A stretch of DNA of 64,000 nucleotides from Brevundimonas naejangsanensis (GCF_003627995.1 NZ_CP032707.1:1788501-1852500), one strand, 5' to 3'. Numbered from the stretch's first letter, positions 13,376 to 23,908 are shown. The notes: generated by a model from the sequence alone, not told the origin. Numbers and translations are program-made.

Positions 13376-16300
13376 ATGGCGCAGGTGCTGCTGGGCGGCG
13401 TCGGCGGACTGGCGGGCGTCAGCAGCCTGGGCCTGCTGGGCGGGGCGCTGCTGGGCAAGGCGCTGGACGACCGGCTGGTCGCGGGGCTGTCGCCGGCGCG
13501 GCAGGTCGGGCCGAGGCTGGAGGGGCTGAAGCTGCAAACCTCGGCCGAGGGGGCGCCGATGGCCTGCGTCTTCGGCCGGGCGCGGGTGGTCGGCCAGGTG
13601 ATCTGGGCGGCGCGCTTTCTGGAGCGCAAGGAGAAGCGTTCGGGCGGCAAGGGCGGGCCGAAGACAGTCGACTACGCCTATTCGCTGAGCTTCGCCGTGG
13701 CCCTGTGCGAGGGGCCGGTCGATGGGATCGGCCGCGTCTGGGCCGACGGCCAGCCGATGGACCTGTCGGGCGTGACCATGCGCCTGCATCGCGGGACGGA
13801 CGATCAGTTGCCGGACCCGCTGATCGAGGCGGTGGAGGGGCGGGCGCCCGCCTATCGCGGCACGGCCTATGTGGTGTTCGAGGACCTGCCGCTGGACGCC
13901 TGGGGCGACCGGCCGCCGCAGCTGGCCTTCGAGGTGTTCCGGCGACCGCTGGGCGCGCGGACGCAGCTGGAGGACCGGCTGGAGGGGGTGTGCCTTATCC
14001 CCGGCGCGGGGGAGTTCTGCCTGGCGACCGAGCCGGTGATGCGGCGCGAGGGGTTGACGAAATCGACGCCCGAGAACGTGCATCTGGCCGCCGGGCGGGC
14101 GGACCTGGAGGTCTCGCTGGACCACCTCCTGGCCCAGGCGCCGAGGCTGAAGCGGGTCAGCCTGGTGGTTGGCTGGTTCGGCGACGATGTGCGGGCGGGC
14201 CATTGCCGCATCCGACCGGGGGTGGAGCGGCGCGACAAGCCGACGGAGCCGCTGCGCTGGAGCGTGGCGGGGGTGGAGCGCGGCGAGGCGCATCTGATTT
14301 CGCAGGCGGACGGCGGACCGGCCTATGGCGGGACGCCGTCGGACGAGAGCGTGCGACAGGCGATCCGGGCGCTGAAGGCGCGCGGGCTGGAGGTGACGCT
14401 GTATCCCTTCGTCTTCATGGACTGCCCCGGCTATCCGTGGCGCGGACGCGTCAAGGGGACGGACGGGGCGGGGGCGACGGCCGAGGTCGCGGCCCTGTCA
14501 GGCACGGCGAGCGGCTGGGGCCTGCGGCGGCTGGCGCTGCACTATGCGAAGATCGCGGCCGAGGAGGGGCGGACGGCCTGCTGATCGGCTCGGAGATGCG
14601 GGGGCTGACGGGGACGCGCGACGCGGACGGCGGCTTTCCGGCGGTGGCGCAGTTCCGCGCCCTGGCGGCCGAGTGCCGGGCGGTGGTCGGGCCGCGCGTG
14701 ACGCTGAGCTACGCCGCCGACTGGTCGGAGTATTTCGGCTGGCAGAGGGACGGGGAGGTTCGCTTTCACCTCGATCCTCTGTGGGCGGACCCGAACATCG
14801 ATTACGTCGGCGTCGATTGGTATCCGCCGATGGGCGACTGGCGCGGCGGCGACGGCGGGCTGGACGCCGAGGCGTTCAAGGGGCCGTCGGACCCGTCCTA
14901 TCTCGCGGCCCAGGTCGCGGGGGCGAGGGCCATGACTGGTATTACGCCTCCGACGCGGACAGGGCGGCGCAGCGGCGCACGCCGATCAGGGACGGCGCCC
15001 ATGGCGAGGACTGGATCTGGCGCTGCAAGGACCTGAGGGGCTGGTGGTCGAACGCGCACCATGAACGGATCGGCGGCGTGCGCCAGGCGGCGCCGACGGC
15101 CTGGGTTCCGGGGATGAAGCCGATCCGGCTGACCGAGTTCGGCTGCGCGGCGGTGGACCGGGGCGGCAATGCGCCGAACCTGTTCCAGGATCCCAAGAGC
15201 AGCGAGACCGCCCTGCCGCCGCACTCGACCGGGGCGCGAGACGACCGCATGCAGCGGCGGCTGATCGAGGCGGTGCTGGAGCATTACGCCCAGCCGGAGA
15301 ACAATCCGGTCTCGGCCGTCTATGGCGGGCCCATGCTGCAGGGAGCGGACGCCTGGTGCTGGGACGCGCGGCCCTATCCGGCGTTTCCGGCGCTGGGGGA
15401 CGTGTGGGCCGATGCGGGAGCCTGGCGCACCGGGCACTGGCTGAACGGGCGGATGGGGGGCGATGCGCGCGGGCTGATCGAGGCGATCCTGAAGCGGGGC
15501 GGCCTGGACGAGGCGGCGTTCGCCGTCGGGGCGGTGGAGGGCGCCGTGGTCGGCTATGTGATCGATCGGCCGATGGCGACGCGCGAGGCGCTCGAGCCGC
15601 TGACGACGGCCCTGGGCGCGGTCACGGCCGAGCGCGGCGGCAGGGTGGCGGTGCTGGCCGAGACGGCGCGGGAGACGACGCTGCTGGAGGCGGCGCTGGC
15701 CCTGCCTGACAGGGGCGGAAGCGCGGCGGCGGATCGGCGGCTGACGCCCCGGCCGAGCGCGGCGCGGTTGCGCTTCATCGACGAGGCCGCGGACTATCAG
15801 CTTGGCGCGGTCGTCGTGCGCGGCGAGGGCGAAGGCGGCAGCGTGGACGCGGCCCTGCCCGCCGTGGTCGGGGCCGGGCTGGCGACGGCGGCGGCGCAGC
15901 GTCTGCTGCAGGGCGAAGGGGCGGAGCGGCTGACGCTGAGGCTGGGGCCGCTGGAGGCGCTGAAGCTGGAGCCGGGCGACGTGGCGGCGGTGGAGGGCCG
16001 TTCGGGCGACTGGCGCGTCGAGGGGCTGGATTGGGACGAGGCGCCGAGCGCGACCCTGACGCCGGTGGTTGCGGTCGTGGCGGTGGATGCGCCCGAGGTC
16101 TGGCGCGGCGGCGGCGGGGCGATGACGCCGGGCGCGCCCTTCCTGGCGCTGCTGGACCTGCCGCCCCTGCCGGGGGAGGAGGCGGACGGGCGGCCGGTTG
16201 TCGCGATCGCGGCCGAGCCCTGGACGCCGATGGCGCTGCACGGGGGCGTCTCGGCGGACAGCCTGACGCAAAGGGCCATGGCGGAGACGCCGTCGACGGT

Positions 16301-17051
16301 GGGGACGCTGACGGCCCCCTTGCGGCCCGGCGTGGTCGGGCGCTGGGACGAGACGGGCGTGCTGAGCGTGCGGATCGAGGGGCAGGCGCCGCAGAGCCGA
16401 TCCGCCGAGGCGGTGCTGTCGGGCGCCAACGCCCTGGCGGTGCGCAGCGCGGACGGGTGGGAGCTGGTGCAGTTCCGTCGGGCCCAACTGGTCGGCGGCG
16501 CGGTCTGGCTTCTGAGCGGCCTGTTGCGCGGGCAGCAGGGGACGGAAGATGCGGCGGCGGTCGGGGCCGAGCCGGGGGCGCTGGTCGTCATGCTGGAGCG
16601 CGGCATGGCGCGGGCCGAGGTCGACGTCGCCGAGCGGGGTCTGCCGCGCCTGTGGCGGGCGGGGCCGCTAGGCGCGCCGCCGGGCGGGGCGGGCACGAGG
16701 CAGGCGAGTTTCACCTGGACCAACCGGCAGGCGGCGCCGTGGCGGCCGGCGCATCTGAGGGTGACGGAAGAAGGCGGTGGATGGCGGTTGCGCTGGGTGC
16801 CGCGGGTACGCCTGGGCGGCGACGGCTGGGAAGGCGAGCCGGTCGAGGTCGATCCGCGGCGCTTTCGCGTGCGGGTGCTGGACGGGACGGCGGTGCGCCG
16901 GGTCTGGGAGGTCGAGGGGCTGGAGGCGGTTTACGGCGGGGCCGAGGTCGCGACGGACTTTCCGGGCGGGGTCGGCGTGGGAGCGACGGTCGCCGTGGCT
17001 CAGTGGGGCGAGGGGTTCGGCTGGGGGGCGGAGGCGGAGGTGGTGCTGTGA
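13376..17051 (+). pseudogene. GTA host-specificity/megatron protein (gp15-like), two one-base frameshifts
   Basis: The large baseplate protein (about 1,225 codons when restored). Frame one runs from the ATG at 13376 (AQVLLGGVGGLAGVSSLGLL) to a TGA at 14581. One missing G in the run at 14566-14569 shifts reading to LLIGSEMRGLTGTRDADGGF and the TIM-barrel segment NIDYVGVDWYPPMGDW. A second missing G at 14919-14923 shifts it again to HDWYYASDADRAAQRR, IRLTEFGCAAVDRGGNAPN and on through the phage-tail domain to 17051. All three parts match one continuous GTA_TIM/Phage-tail_3 architecture; nothing else appears lost. No repeat lies inside this gene. Confidence 0.9.
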
Positions 17052-17058
17052 TATTAAG

Positions 17059-17081
17059 ACCCTCTCCCGCCGGGAGAGGGT
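17059..17081 (+). terminator. Hairpin after the last GTA gene
   Basis: Perfect inverted repeat ACCCTCTCCC-GCC-GGGAGAGGGT seven bases after the gp15 stop. There is no T run, so it is either a weak terminator or a residual arm of a family A/B repeat. Confidence 0.45.
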
Positions 17082-17134
17082 GCGCAACATGAGGAAACCA
17101 TCCTCGCCCCTTTCGGCGGGGGGGCGCATGGCTT

Positions 17135-17155
17135 AACTGACCCATTGGTTCAGTT
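17135..17155. promoter_or_regulatory. Dyad AACTGA-N9-TCAGTT upstream of the J-domain gene
   Basis: A 21-base near-palindrome, AACTGACCC ATT GGTTCAGTT, centred 30 bases before the GTG start. Its size and ACTGAcc/ggTTCAGT form are like operators of TetR-type repressors, but no such regulator is encoded nearby. It is a candidate operator only. Confidence 0.4.
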
Positions 17156-17175
17156 GATCTCGGAGCAAGGCGACA

Positions 17176-18081
17176 GTGGCGGGCGATCCCTATCAGGAAC
17201 TGGGCGTTGCCAAGGGCGCGAGCGCGGACGAGATCAAGAAGGCGTTCCGCAAGCTGGCCAAGCAACTTCACCCTGACAAGAACCCCGGCGACAAGGCCGC
17301 CGAGGAGCGGTTCAAGCGGGTGACGGCGGCGTTCGACCTGCTGGGCGACGCCGAGAAGCGCGCCAAATACGACCGGGGCGAGATTGACGCCGACGGCCGC
17401 GAGCAGTTCCGGGGCTTCGGCGGAGGCGGTCCGGGCGCGGGGCGCGCGGGCGGCTTTTCCGGCTTCGGCGGTTCGGGCGGACGCGGGGGATTCGAGGACA
17501 TCGACCTGGAGGAGCTGTTCGGCGCCTTCGGCGGTCGTGGGGCCGGGCGCGGCTTCGGCGGCGGGCGCGGCCAGGACGTGCGCGCCACCCTGGACATCAG
17601 CCTGGAGGACGCCATCGCCGGGACGACGCGGCGTATCCAGTTCTCGGACGGCCGGATTCTGGACGTGGCCATTCCCAAGGGGGCGGCGGACGGCCAGGCG
17701 ATCCGGCTGAAGGGGCAGGGCGCGCCGGGGCGCGGCGGCCAGGCGGGCGACGCCCTGATCGAGCTGCGCATCCAGCCGCACCCGATCTTCCAGCGCGACG
17801 GGGCGGACCTGACCATGGACCTGCCGGTGTCGGTTCCGGACGCTGTGCTGGGCGGCAAGGTGCAGGTGCCGACGCCTGAGGGGGCGGTCATGATGACCCT
17901 GCCCAAGGGCTCCAACTCGGGCAAGGTGCTGCGGCTGAAGGGGCGCGGCGCCTACGCCGGCGGCCGGCGCGGCGACCTGCTGGCGAAGCTGGTGGTGACG
18001 CTGCCGGAGACGCCGGACGACGAACTGGTCCGGTTCGCGACTGAATGGCGTGAACGCCGGCCCTACAAGCCCGGGCGATGA
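17176..18081 (+). CDS. DnaJ-class (type B) co-chaperone, CbpA-like
   Basis: A 301-residue protein from a GTG at 17176. The J domain lies at about residues 5-70 with the HPD signature (LHPDKNPG) at 32-34, which stimulates DnaK ATPase. A Gly/Phe-rich linker (about 72-135) is followed by the two DnaJ C-terminal beta domains (DVRATLDISLEDAIAGTTRR, LPVSVPDAVLGGKVQVPTPE). The CXXCXGXG zinc finger of true DnaJ is absent, so this is a class B/CbpA-type J protein. It starts the first non-GTA operon and reads in the same direction as serC. Confidence 0.9.
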   Translation: MAGDPYQELGVAKGASADEIKKAFRKLAKQLHPDKNPGDKAAEERFKRVTAAFDLLGDAEKRAKYDRGEIDADGREQFRGFGGGGPGAGRAGGFSGFGGSGGRGGFEDIDLEELFGAFGGRGAGRGFGGGRGQDVRATLDISLEDAIAGTTRRIQFSDGRILDVAIPKGAADGQAIRLKGQGAPGRGGQAGDALIELRIQPHPIFQRDGADLTMDLPVSVPDAVLGGKVQVPTPEGAVMMTLPKGSNSGKVLRLKGRGAYAGGRRGDLLAKLVVTLPETPDDELVRFATEWRERRPYKPGR

Positions 18082-18135
18082 TGGCCTAAGGGTTTCGTTC
18101 CTCCTTCTCCTCCCCGAGATTTCAGAGACGCCACG

Positions 18136-19296
18136 ATGATCGCCAAGCCTGCCGTCAAGCCCGCTCGCCCCTGGTTCTCGGCCGGGCCGACGGCGAAACG
18201 GCCGGGGTGGTCGCTGGCGAACCTGCCGACGAACCTGATGGGACGGGGCATCCGCGCGCCCGAGGTGGAGGCGCGCTTCGCCTATGGCCTGGAGCTCACG
18301 CGCGAGGTGCTGCGGCCGCCCGAGGACTATGTGCTGCTCTATACGCCCGGCTCGGACACGGGGGCGGTCGAGGCGGCGCTGTGGGGCATGCTGGGCGAGC
18401 GGCCGGTGCAGGTGGTCGCCTATGAGAATTTCGGCCTGACCTGGCTGACCGACGTGAAGGATCACCTGGGGCTGGAGCCCGAGGTGCTGACGGCGCCCTG
18501 GGGCGAGCTGCCGGACCTGAGCCTGGTCGATCCGAAGAAGGACGTGGTCTTTCCGTGGAACGGCACGACCTCGGGCGTGCGCGTCGATCATGCGGACTGG
18601 ATCGCCGACGACCGCGAGGGACTGACCATCTGCGACGCGACCTCGGCCGCCTTCGCCATGGACCTGCCGTGGGACAAGCTGGACGTCACCACCTTCAGCT
18701 TCCAGAAAGCGCTGGGCGGCGAGGCGGGGATCGGCGTCATGGTCCTGTCGCCGCGCGCCGTGGCCCGGCTGGACGCCTATCGCCCCGACCGTCCCATCCC
18801 CAAGGTGCTGCGCATCGCCGACAAGAAGGGCTTCGACCGGACGCTGGCGGGCGGAGTGGTGATCAACACCTTTTCGGTCCTGACCATCGAGGACTGGATC
18901 GACGCCCTCGAGTGGGCGCGGGGCGTCGGCGGCCTGCCGGAGCTGATCCGGCGCACCGAGGCCAACTATTCGGCGCTGGCCGACTGGGTGGAGCGCACCG
19001 ACTGGGTCGCCTTCCTGCCCGACCGGCCGGAAATCCGCTCGACCACCTCGGTCTGCCTGAAGTTCGTCGATCCGCGCGTGACGGCGCTGGACGAGGCGGG
19101 CCAGAAGGCCTTCGTGAAACGGTTCAAGGCCCTGCTGGAGGGCGAGGGCGCGGTCTATGACATGGAGCCGCACCGCTTTGCCCCGCCGGGCCTGCGCCTG
19201 TGGTGCGGCTGCACCGTCGAGACGGCGGACGTGGTCGCGGCCACGCCGTGGCTGGAATGGGCGTTTCAGACGGCGGCGAGCGAACTGGCCGGATAA
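18136..19296 (+). CDS. serC: Phosphoserine aminotransferase
   Basis: Converts 3-phosphohydroxypyruvate and glutamate to phosphoserine and 2-oxoglutarate. The protein is 386 residues. FSAGPTAKRPGW at the N terminus binds phosphate, and the PLP lysine is K191 in TTFSFQKALGGEAGIG, with D167 (CDATSAAF) near the pyridine ring. Length and sequence fit the alphaproteobacterial/Methanosarcina-type SerC subfamily. In many relatives serA (phosphoglycerate dehydrogenase) follows directly; here purA comes next, 79 bases downstream, so serA must be elsewhere. Confidence 0.9.
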   Translation: MIAKPAVKPARPWFSAGPTAKRPGWSLANLPTNLMGRGIRAPEVEARFAYGLELTREVLRPPEDYVLLYTPGSDTGAVEAALWGMLGERPVQVVAYENFGLTWLTDVKDHLGLEPEVLTAPWGELPDLSLVDPKKDVVFPWNGTTSGVRVDHADWIADDREGLTICDATSAAFAMDLPWDKLDVTTFSFQKALGGEAGIGVMVLSPRAVARLDAYRPDRPIPKVLRIADKKGFDRTLAGGVVINTFSVLTIEDWIDALEWARGVGGLPELIRRTEANYSALADWVERTDWVAFLPDRPEIRSTTSVCLKFVDPRVTALDEAGQKAFVKRFKALLEGEGAVYDMEPHRFAPPGLRLWCGCTVETADVVAATPWLEWAFQTAASELAG

Positions 19297-19375
19297 ATCT
19301 GCACCTTCGGGGCGACTCCGGGCGATTCAGGGGGTATAGGCTCCCACCGCATTCTGGATTGCGGAGAATACGGTC

Positions 19376-20671
<1,296 letters not shown>

Positions 20672-20694
20672 TCCCTGAAACTGCGGCCTGATGC

Positions 20695-20712
20695 GGCGCG
20701 GGCAACCGCGCC
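20695..20712 (+). terminator. GC-rich hairpin downstream of purA
   Basis: GGCGCGG-GCAA-CCGCGCC, a seven-base-pair stem closed by a GCAA tetraloop and followed by TTAA; a second small dyad, AACCCG-TG-CGGGTT, lies at 20715-20728. Together with the hairpin at the stop codon, this separates purA from the receiver gene. Confidence 0.55.
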
Positions 20713-20760
20713 TTAACCCGTGCGGGTTAGGCTTCCCTTCTCGGAAATGGAGCCCGTGCC

Positions 20761-21567
20761 GTGTTCGCCCTCGACGCCAAGATGATGCAGAAGATCGCGC
20801 CGGTCGTGCGGCGCGTGGTCATCGTCGATTCCAATCCCGCCGCCGCGCGGCTGCTGACGGATCTGCTGAAGGGCTTCGGCGCGCGCGAGGTCGTGGTCGA
20901 AGCCGACGAAGCGCGGGTCATCGACCTCGCTCGCGAGGTCGAGCCGGGCCTGATCTTCACCGAACGCGCCGGGCCGAAACTGGACGGCGAGGCCCTCGCG
21001 CGGCGCATCCGGCGCTCCAGCCTGGCCTGCCGCCGGGCGCCGATCATCATGGTCACCGCCGAGGCCACGGCCAGCGCCATCAAGGGCGCGCGTGACGCGG
21101 GCGTGCATGAGTTCCTGAGAAAGCCCTTCACCAGCGGCGACCTGCTGCGGCGGATCGAGAACCTGGCGACCAAGCCGCGCGACTGGGTCGAGGCGGTCGG
21201 CTACGTCGGGCCGGACCGGCGCCGCTTCAACTCCGACGACTACGCCGGGCCGCAGAAGCGCAAGGCCGACAAGCCGCGCTCGGGCGCCGAGGCGGCCCTG
21301 GCGGTCAAGGATCAGGCCATGCGCATCCTGGCCTCGGCCCTGACGCAGTTCGACAGCGATCCGATGCAGGCCGCGCGCGCCATCAAGCAGCAGGCCGAGA
21401 CGCTGAAGGTCCTGGCGATCAAGACGGGCGACGCGCCCCTGGCCATCGCCGCGGCGGGGCTGGACGCGGTGCTGGCCGCCAGCACGCCGACCAAGGTCGG
21501 ACTGACGGCGCCGATCGAGGCGGTGCTGAAGCTGGCCGAGCCGGAAAGCCTGGCGCGGGCGGGGTAG
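20761..21567 (+). CDS. Receiver-domain protein lacking the phospho-acceptor Asp
   Basis: A 268-residue protein from a GTG at 20761. Residues 18-135 are a CheY-like receiver fold: VVIVDSNPAAARLL, IIMVTAEAT (T99) and the Lys of FLRKPF (K121) are in place. However, the phospho-acceptor position is Glu68 in LIFTERAGPKLDG, and the acidic pair is D23-S24 rather than two acids. Glu there commonly mimics the phosphorylated state, so a constitutive or phosphorylation-independent output is inferred. A tail motif (GYVGPDRRRFNSDDYAGPQK) follows, then an Ala-rich helical region to the end. The same tail motif ends the regulator at 57146-57637. It is convergent with rpoH. Confidence 0.8.
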   Translation: MFALDAKMMQKIAPVVRRVVIVDSNPAAARLLTDLLKGFGAREVVVEADEARVIDLAREVEPGLIFTERAGPKLDGEALARRIRRSSLACRRAPIIMVTAEATASAIKGARDAGVHEFLRKPFTSGDLLRRIENLATKPRDWVEAVGYVGPDRRRFNSDDYAGPQKRKADKPRSGAEAALAVKDQAMRILASALTQFDSDPMQAARAIKQQAETLKVLAIKTGDAPLAIAAAGLDAVLAASTPTKVGLTAPIEAVLKLAEPESLARAG

Positions 21568-21650
21568 GGACGCGCCGACATCGCTGCTCCTGCCGCGCGG
21601 CCGCCGCTGCGCCGTGGGACATTGGCGAGGATGAGCGGCCGCCGCCCTCG

Positions 21651-21673
21651 ATCCTCGGGTCAAGCCCGAGGAT
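21651..21673. terminator. Perfect dyad ATCCTCGGG-TCAAG-CCCGAGGAT between convergent genes
   Basis: A nine-base-pair stem with a five-base loop lies between the receiver gene and rpoH, which converge. It is probably a bidirectional terminator or a short palindromic repeat; a related CACGGGTCAAGCCCGAGGG sits inside the family A element at 31133. Confidence 0.55.
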
Positions 21674-21712
21674 GACGGTTGAGAGCGGCAGTTGAGGCGA
21701 TCCAGCAGGCCC

Positions 21713-22597
21713 TCAGGCGTCGACCAGGTTGCGTTCTTCGGCGGCGGCGCGCATGGCCTTTTGCAGCTTCTCGAAGGCGCGGACCTCGATCTGACGCACG
21801 CGCTCGCGGCTGACGCCGTACTGGCTGGCCAGTTCCTCGAGGGTGACCGGGTCGTCCTTGAGGCGGCGCTCGGTCAGGATGTGCTTCTCGCGGTCGGTCA
21901 GCTCTTCCATGGCCTCCTGCAGCAGGCCCATGCGGATCGATTTTTCCTCGCTCTCGGCCAGCTGGGTCTCCTGGCTGACGGCGTCGTCGTCGGCCAGCCA
22001 GTCCTGCCACTCGCTTTCGCCGTCGGCGCGCAGGGGCGCGTTCAGCGAGGCGTCGCCGCCCAGGCGGCGGTTCATGTCGATGACGTCCTGCTGGGTCACG
22101 CCCAGCTTGGTGGCGATCTGCTCAACGTGCTCGGGGTGCAGGTCGCCTTCCTCGAAGGCCGAGATCTGGCTCTTGGCCTTGCGCAGGTTGAAGAACAGCT
22201 TCTTCTGCGCCGCCGTGGTGCCCATCTTCACCAGGGACCAGGAGCGCAGGATGTATTCCTGGATCGAGGCGCGGATCCACCACATGGCGTAGGTCGCCAG
22301 GCGGAAGCCCTTGTCGGGATCGAATTTCTTGACGGCCTGCATCAGGCCGACGTTGCCCTCGGAGATCACCTCGCCGATCGGCAGGCCGTAGCCGCGATAA
22401 CCCATGGCGATCTTGGCCACGAGACGCAGGTGGGAGGTCACAAGGCGGTGGGCGGCCTCGGGGTCCTGGTGCTCGCTCCAGCGCTTGGCGAGCATGAACT
22501 CCTCGTCCTTGGTGAGCATCGGAAATTTGCGGATTTCCGTGAGATAACGGGACAGTCCCTGTTCAGGCGACATCACCGTTAGCGTCTTATTGGCCAT
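21713..22597 (-). CDS. rpoH: RNA polymerase heat-shock sigma factor (sigma-32)
   Basis: Directs RNA polymerase to heat-shock promoters. The protein is 294 residues. Region 2 appears as AHRLVTSHLRLVAKIAMGYR and FRLATYAMWWIRASIQEYIL; the RpoH box QKKLFFNLR, specific to sigma-32, lies near residue 132; region 4.2 carries the helix-turn-helix SQYGVSRERVRQIEVRAFEK. The downstream neighbour on the chromosome (upstream in transcription) is rluD, as in Caulobacter. A possible sigma-32-type promoter lies in the 229-base leader. Confidence 0.97.
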   Translation of the reverse strand: MANKTLTVMSPEQGLSRYLTEIRKFPMLTKDEEFMLAKRWSEHQDPEAAHRLVTSHLRLVAKIAMGYRGYGLPIGEVISEGNVGLMQAVKKFDPDKGFRLATYAMWWIRASIQEYILRSWSLVKMGTTAAQKKLFFNLRKAKSQISAFEEGDLHPEHVEQIATKLGVTQQDVIDMNRRLGGDASLNAPLRADGESEWQDWLADDDAVSQETQLAESEEKSIRMGLLQEAMEELTDREKHILTERRLKDDPVTLEELASQYGVSRERVRQIEVRAFEKLQKAMRAAAEERNLVDA

Positions 22598-22681
22598 AGG
22601 TCCCTCCGACCGGATACGAGAGCAGGCTCTGCGGCTCTGACCACCTGACGTGCATCATCACCTCGCCCCTCAATAGACAAG

Positions 22682-22708
22682 ATGGGGATCCTCGGCCTTG
22701 GGGAAAAG
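22682..22708 (-). promoter_or_regulatory. Candidate sigma-32-type promoter of rpoH
   Basis: On the minus strand, CTTTTCC (complement of 22702-22708) is followed after 14 bases by CCCCAT (22682-22687), close to the heat-shock consensus CTTGAAA-N11-16-CCCCAT; the -35 match is poor. It lies about 85 bases before the rpoH ATG. Autoregulation of rpoH from a sigma-32 promoter is known in Caulobacter; the assignment here is by eye. Confidence 0.35.
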
Positions 22709-22826
22709 GGGGCGGATCGCCAGATAACGCCGCCGCGCGTGAAAAGTCGCGGCAAGCTGAAAACATTTAATAGCACAGAGTCAGTTGCAGATAAAGGCGG
22801 ACGCGCGGCGGAGCGATGGCGGCGGC

Positions 22827-23822
22827 TTAAAGTTCCGTCAGAAGCCGTTCGAGGGCCTGGAAATCGGCGGGCGGGGGCGTCTCGAAGCGCAGGGCCTCGC
22901 CGGTGACCGGGTGGACGAAGCCGAGGACGGCGGCGTGCAGGGCCTGGCGGGCCAGGCCGGACTGGGCGAGGGCGGCGCGGACCGGGGCGGCGGGCGCGCC
23001 CGAGCCATAGGCGGGATCGCCCAGCAGGGGCGCGCCCTTGGCCGCCATATGCACCCGGATCTGGTGGGTGCGGCCGGTGTGCAGGGTGCAGGCGACGCGG
23101 GCGGCCAGGGGCGCGCCGGAGGCCTTGGCCGGGCGGCCGAAGACGCGCTGGACCACATAGTCGGTGACGGCCAGGCGGCCGCCGGACTTCAGCACGGCCA
23201 TCTTCTTGCGGTCATGGGGTGAACGGCCGATCAGGGTCTCGATGCGGCCCTTCTCGGGCGAAGGCGCGCCGCGGGTCAGGGCCAGGTAGGTGCGCTCGAT
23301 GTCGTGGGTCGCGAACAGGGCGGCCAGGCCGGCGTGGGCGCGGTCGCTCTTGGCGGCGACCATGACGCCGGAGGTGTCCTTGTCGAGGCGGTGGACGATG
23401 CCGGGGCGGCCTGGATCGCCGAGGGCCGACAGGGTGGCGCAGTGATGCAGCAGGGCGTTGACCAGGGTGCCGGTCTCGCAGCCGGGGCCGGGATGGACGG
23501 CCATGCCGGGGGCCTTGTCGATGACGATCAGGTCGTCGTCCTCGAACAGGACGGCCAGGGGCAGGGCCTCGGGGCGCAGCTCGGCCGGGGCGGCGGGCGG
23601 CACGACGATCTCATAGTCGCCGGGGGCGGGCTTGGCCTTGGCCGCCACGACGGCGCCGTTCAGGAAGACCGCCCCCGCGTCGAGCAGGGCCTGGATGCGG
23701 GCGCGCGACAGCTCCGGCAGGGCGTCGGCCAGGGCGCGGTCCAGCCGCGCGGCGCCGGGCGCGACACGGGCCGTCAGCACGGTCAGGTCGGAATCATCGT
23801 CAGGCGGGAGGGCGTCGATCAC
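22827..23822 (-). CDS. rluD: RluA-family 23S rRNA pseudouridine synthase (RluD-like)
   Basis: Isomerises uridines in 23S rRNA. The protein is 331 residues. An S4-like RNA-binding part lies at about residues 15-75 (LDRALADALPELSRARIQAL), followed by the catalytic domain with the Asp nucleophile D147 in GIVHRLDKDTSG and the conserved HTGRTHQIRVH motif near residue 245. RluD (helix 69) is the most likely member given the S4 domain and the conserved pairing with rpoH, but RluC-type specificity cannot be excluded by sequence alone. Confidence 0.88.
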   Translation of the reverse strand: MIDALPPDDDSDLTVLTARVAPGAARLDRALADALPELSRARIQALLDAGAVFLNGAVVAAKAKPAPGDYEIVVPPAAPAELRPEALPLAVLFEDDDLIVIDKAPGMAVHPGPGCETGTLVNALLHHCATLSALGDPGRPGIVHRLDKDTSGVMVAAKSDRAHAGLAALFATHDIERTYLALTRGAPSPEKGRIETLIGRSPHDRKKMAVLKSGGRLAVTDYVVQRVFGRPAKASGAPLAARVACTLHTGRTHQIRVHMAAKGAPLLGDPAYGSGAPAAPVRAALAQSGLARQALHAAVLGFVHPVTGEALRFETPPPADFQALERLLTEL

Positions 23823-23854
23823 AGCGGCTGCTTAGCACGGTCACGGCGCGCAAC

Positions 23855-23887
23855 GAAAAAGGGCGGCCCGACAGGACCGCCCTTTCA
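23855..23887 (-). terminator. Intrinsic terminator of fba
   Basis: Minus-strand hairpin AAAGGGCGGTCC-TGTC-GGGCCGCCCTTT followed by TTCGTTG. It lies 22 bases past the fba stop and just upstream of rluD. The same TTTTCGTTGCG tail follows the purB terminator. Confidence 0.85.
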
Positions 23888-23908
23888 TCAGGTCAGGCGA
23901 CGGGCGCC

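Noticed and set aside
11326..14293. Long minus-strand frames across gp12 to gp15
   Set aside because: Pro/Arg-rich shadows of the GTA genes that also read through repeats; no recognisable product.
6871..14923. Phase variation through G-run slippage
   Set aside because: The runs are only four to five G long, too short for frequent slippage, and structural GTA genes are not typical phase-variable loci.
200..17051. A complete prophage
   Set aside because: No integrase, repressor, lysis or replication genes; gene order and families are those of an RcGTA-like cluster, including the short tail chaperone and gp15 with a TIM-barrel domain.
22682..22777. Short ORFs in the rpoH leader
   Set aside because: Poor codon composition and no ribosome-binding site; the stretch is better explained as promoter and leader.
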